A DNA stretch of 47,551 bases from Opitutia bacterium (lineage in GTDB: Bacteria > Verrucomicrobiota > Verrucomicrobiia > Opitutales > Opitutaceae), in assembly GCA_947461205.1 (NCBI GenBank), contig CANHJG010000028.1, forward strand, positions 1-47,551. Direction: 5' to 3'. Under the pieces are notes generated by a model that saw only the letters and a program-made list of their open reading frames with translations, was not told the origin of the DNA and made no database searches. Made by a program: the position numbers and the translations under genes. This document shows, piece by piece, positions 44,659-47,551 of this stretch. Position 1 is the stretch's first letter, and each line of letters opens with the position of its first letter.

Positions 44659-47436
44659 TCAGAACCGCACCGTCAGGCTCGCGTCGACCTGGAGCGGAAC
44701 CACATAGCTGTAGCGGTAGACATTAGTCCCGTTGGTGAGCGTTGTGAAACTCGTCTTACGCAGCTGGCCGTTCTCGAGATCGGTGAGGTTGCGGAAACCG
44801 AGGCGGGCCCGAACCTGTTGGCGCCAGATTTTCTGGTCGCGCATGACGTAGCCGTGCACGAGGTGGGTGCCGCCGCCGCCCAGCGACTGGCCGTTGGCGA
44901 TGCCGAACAGGTAGTCGTCGCGCCAGCTGCCGTTGAGCCCGGCGCGCACCCCGCGCAACGGGGCCCACGCATCGCGTGGAAACGCGTAATCGACGACCCA
45001 ACTCGCGGACCAGGGCGAAGCGCGGGCCCCGGTGGGCTTTTGGTCGATGTCGAGCGAATCGAGGAGCGTCTTCGCCTCGTTGAGCAGCGCGGCGCTCTCG
45101 TTGCCCCGGGCCACGGCGGCCTCGTAGTAGCCGCGGAACGAATCGAGGTTGGGCTGGCCGGTCACCTCCGTGCGCGCGAGCGTGAAACGCAACTGCAGGC
45201 CTTGCAGCGGCCGGAGGCTGAGCGTGACGTCGGCGCCGCGGGAATTTTCGGTGGACTTGTAGTAGCGCGCCCCGCTGGCCGTGCCTTCCTCGCCGTATTT
45301 GTAACGCGGATCGCCGGGCAGGATGTTGTTGGGATTCATCAGATCCTCGATCTCCGCCGTGGTAAAATCGATTACCCCGTTCCAGCTCAGCGCGACATTC
45401 TGCCGGTCGATATCGAACGCCCCGAGATTGATCGATCCGCGGTCGCCCCAGAAACTCCCCTTGAGGCCCACTTCCTTCGTCACGCCCGTGATCGGTCCGA
45501 AACGTTCGCGGTCGAAGGTGCGCACGCCCTGAAAACGGAACGACTCCGAGTAGACCCCGTAAAAATTTAGATCCTTCGTGAGCACCACCGTGAGACCGGC
45601 CGTCTTGCTTGTGTTCTCGAGACGCAATTGCTGGTTCTGGACGTATTCGCCAGGCAACGCGTCCTGGATTTTGGGCGGCGCCACCTCTTCGCCATATTTG
45701 CCGAAGGTGCGGACGCCGTTGTATTCGTAATTCCGGTTCCAGTCGTGGCGCGCGCCGAGCAGCGTGAGGATGCGGCCGTTGAAATAGCGCCCGCTGGCGG
45801 AGAAGGCGACCGCCGAAGCCTGGCGCCATTGCGTGCCGTCGGTCGCGCTCGTGCCCGAGGGGAAATACGCGAGCGACACCGGTTTGATGTCGGCCGTTTC
45901 CGGCAGATTCGCGGGCTTCATCGCGTCAAACAGCGCGCGCGAATAGAACCGCGGGTCATCGAGGAAAAGCCGGAGCCGCACGCGGTCCGTGTTGGTGTTG
46001 AGCCCGGTGGCCGTGCCCCGGTCGACGTTGCGCACGTTGAAGGTGTTGAAGCGGTAGTTCAGCACTTGGTCCTCGCGATACTCGGCACTGCCGACGAGGA
46101 GCTGCTGCATCCATTTCCATTTGTCGAATTTGTAGACCGCGATGCCGCGGAACGAATCGACCTCGTTGGCAAAGCGCTTCTCGTCGAGTTCGGACTCGAC
46201 ATAAGGCCGCCCGTTCACGTCGACGCTGATCGTGGCGGAGAAGAAGTTGTCGTTGCGGATGGCGGTCTGTTTCTGGTGGTTATAGGCCACCTCCAGCCCG
46301 ACCGGGCCGACCCGTTGCTCCACGGTCACCGAGGTGGTGTCGAAGGGCCGGTTCTGGCGGTCGAAGGAACCGCGGAGATTGTAGCGCTTGGGATAGCCCG
46401 CGAAACGCTTGGTCCCGACGGTCGCGCCGGCGGCATTGCGCATGGTCACGTCGAAGAAATCCCCCTCGATTAGGGAAGGCGACCCACCGGCCGGGCCGTT
46501 GGAACGGTCGGCCGAGGGCAACTGCGCGCGCACAATCCACTCGTTGTCGGAGGTGTAGTAGAGACGGTCGGTCGTGTAGGCGCGGGAACGGGCGGAGACC
46601 TCGCGAATCGTCACGCCGCCGAAGCCGCGGACATTGGCGAAATCGCCGCGTTCGTATTCGATGCGGACCATCGTCTGCTTCAGCGGCTGCCACGTCGTCG
46701 TGATCGTCTCGCCCGCGAGCGCGAACGTCGACGCATCCTGGTAGGTGCGCTCTTGGCGGCGCACGGCGTTGAAGCGCACCGCGAGGTTGCGCGCGATCTT
46801 GCGGTTGTAGTCGAGCTGAAAGCGGTAGGCGCCGTCGCTGGTGTACTGGGAGAGCAGCGTGCCGAAATTTTTCATGATCGCGCGCTTCGTAAAGACGGAC
46901 GCCTGCCCGCCCGGTTCGACGTCGCCGAAGATGAGAGAGTTCGAGCCCTTGCCGAAATCGATGCGTTCGACGTTGTAGGTGTCGCTCGGGACATACCACC
47001 GGAAGTAGTTGCGCGTCGCGGTGGAGCCGCTGAGCCCGCGGAAGGAAACGGCGCCGCTCTGGTTGTCGTTCTCCAGGGTGGGCGGCGCGTAGGCGTTCGC
47101 GACGTAGTTGGCCACTTCGTCAGCCGAGAAGAGCCCGAGGTCTTCCATGAAGTCGGCCGTGATCGCATCGATGTTCACCGGCACATCCTTGATCGCCTGC
47201 TTGGTGCGCGTGGCGGACAGCGTGTCGTTCGCCGACCACCCGGTTTCAAGTTCGGTCGAAACCGTAAACGCGGAAAGCATGACCGTCTCCTTATCCTCGA
47301 CTGGCGGCTTGGCTGTGGGCGCCGGCACAGGGGCACCCTGGCCGACCAGGAATGGCGCAGCGACCACAGCCCCGCCAAACACGGCGAAGCGAACAGCAGA
47401 TACGACTCGGCTCAGATTCGGCAGTGGTTTTCTCAT
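44659..47436 (-). CDS. TonB-dependent outer-membrane receptor
   Basis: ATG 47436 (MRKPLPNLSRVVSAVRFAVF) opens a signal peptide and gives 925 residues; the frame extends back to 47529 without support. A TonB-box-like segment TVMLSAFTVSTE is followed by the plug (KDVPVNIDAITADFMEDLGL, AVSFRGLSGSTATRNYFRWY, ERIDFGKGSNSLIFGDVEPG) and a large barrel ending in phenylalanine (VDASLTVRF). It belongs to the receptor type that is abundant in Opitutaceae and used for glycans or other large ligands. It is the first gene on the right side of the polysaccharide region. The 115 bases left of the edge form its leader, with no Shine-Dalgarno element and no promoter I would call. Confidence 0.92.
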   Translation of the reverse strand: MRKPLPNLSRVVSAVRFAVFGGAVVAAPFLVGQGAPVPAPTAKPPVEDKETVMLSAFTVSTELETGWSANDTLSATRTKQAIKDVPVNIDAITADFMEDLGLFSADEVANYVANAYAPPTLENDNQSGAVSFRGLSGSTATRNYFRWYVPSDTYNVERIDFGKGSNSLIFGDVEPGGQASVFTKRAIMKNFGTLLSQYTSDGAYRFQLDYNRKIARNLAVRFNAVRRQERTYQDASTFALAGETITTTWQPLKQTMVRIEYERGDFANVRGFGGVTIREVSARSRAYTTDRLYYTSDNEWIVRAQLPSADRSNGPAGGSPSLIEGDFFDVTMRNAAGATVGTKRFAGYPKRYNLRGSFDRQNRPFDTTSVTVEQRVGPVGLEVAYNHQKQTAIRNDNFFSATISVDVNGRPYVESELDEKRFANEVDSFRGIAVYKFDKWKWMQQLLVGSAEYREDQVLNYRFNTFNVRNVDRGTATGLNTNTDRVRLRLFLDDPRFYSRALFDAMKPANLPETADIKPVSLAYFPSGTSATDGTQWRQASAVAFSASGRYFNGRILTLLGARHDWNRNYEYNGVRTFGKYGEEVAPPKIQDALPGEYVQNQQLRLENTSKTAGLTVVLTKDLNFYGVYSESFRFQGVRTFDRERFGPITGVTKEVGLKGSFWGDRGSINLGAFDIDRQNVALSWNGVIDFTTAEIEDLMNPNNILPGDPRYKYGEEGTASGARYYKSTENSRGADVTLSLRPLQGLQLRFTLARTEVTGQPNLDSFRGYYEAAVARGNESAALLNEAKTLLDSLDIDQKPTGARASPWSASWVVDYAFPRDAWAPLRGVRAGLNGSWRDDYLFGIANGQSLGGGGTHLVHGYVMRDQKIWRQQVRARLGFRNLTDLENGQLRKTSFTTLTNGTNVYRYSYVVPLQVDASLTVRF

Positions 47437-47551
47437 GGAGGAAAACACAACCCCTAGGGAAGATAGGGAGGCGTGCAACTCTCTCCGGCCATAAAATTCG
47501 GTGGTGGCCGGAACGCACGGTTCCCGCACCCGCCTTCGGCCGCATCGCGCG

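Overview
The window reads as a high-GC chromosome segment from a free-living Verrucomicrobiota bacterium, most likely an Opitutaceae relative. The reasons are a pilus-like gene set otherwise best known from Akkermansia (the Amuc_1098 to Amuc_1102 families), very long secreted Ig-repeat proteins, several formylglycine sulfatases with TonB-dependent receptors, and start codons that mostly lack Shine-Dalgarno sequences. No rRNA, tRNA, CRISPR array, integrase or transposase was seen.

Left part (1-16786, all minus strand). A cut-off 5'-3' exonuclease gene (PolA N-terminal type) lies at the edge. Next to it is a six-gene run, transcribed from 16786 down to 1044: a small exported protein (Amuc_1102-like), a PilM-PilN-like fusion (Amuc_1101-like), a membrane-anchored PilO-like protein (Amuc_1100-like), an inner-membrane-anchored protein (Amuc_1099-like), a TPR-secretin (Amuc_1098-like), and, 26 bp after the secretin, a 2808-residue secreted protein built of about 20 Ig-like modules. 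I read this as an envelope-spanning pilus-like or secretion machine with a giant surface protein as possible cargo. No motor ATPase, platform protein or prepilin gene is in the window.

Middle part (16865-31652). Plus-strand genes are a Nudix hydrolase, two tandem esterase paralogues (the second fused to an SMP-30-type beta-propeller), a decayed TPR gene on the other strand, a pyruvate dehydrogenase operon (E1 alpha, E1 beta, E2; no E3), and an anaerobic sulfatase-maturating radical SAM enzyme. On the minus strand follow an AlgI/AlgJ-type polysaccharide O-acetylation pair, a rhomboid protease and a decayed exported-protein gene. A plus-strand short-chain dehydrogenase closes this part.

Right part (31810-47436, almost all minus strand). 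This is a sulfated-polysaccharide utilisation region: four intact Cys-type sulfatases, a PL6-family polysaccharide lyase and two intact TonB-dependent receptors. They are interspersed with debris: a sulfatase remnant, a SnoaL/DUF4440 remnant, and the C-terminal stumps of a TonB receptor and a LacI regulator that meet back to back at about 44222, as if one deletion removed both 5' ends and their shared promoter region. The radical SAM maturase at 24965 could activate all the sulfatases. Several of the secreted enzymes carry lysine-rich tails or inserts that may hold them on polyanionic substrate or cell surface.

All functions are inferred by reading motifs and family resemblance by eye; no database search was run.
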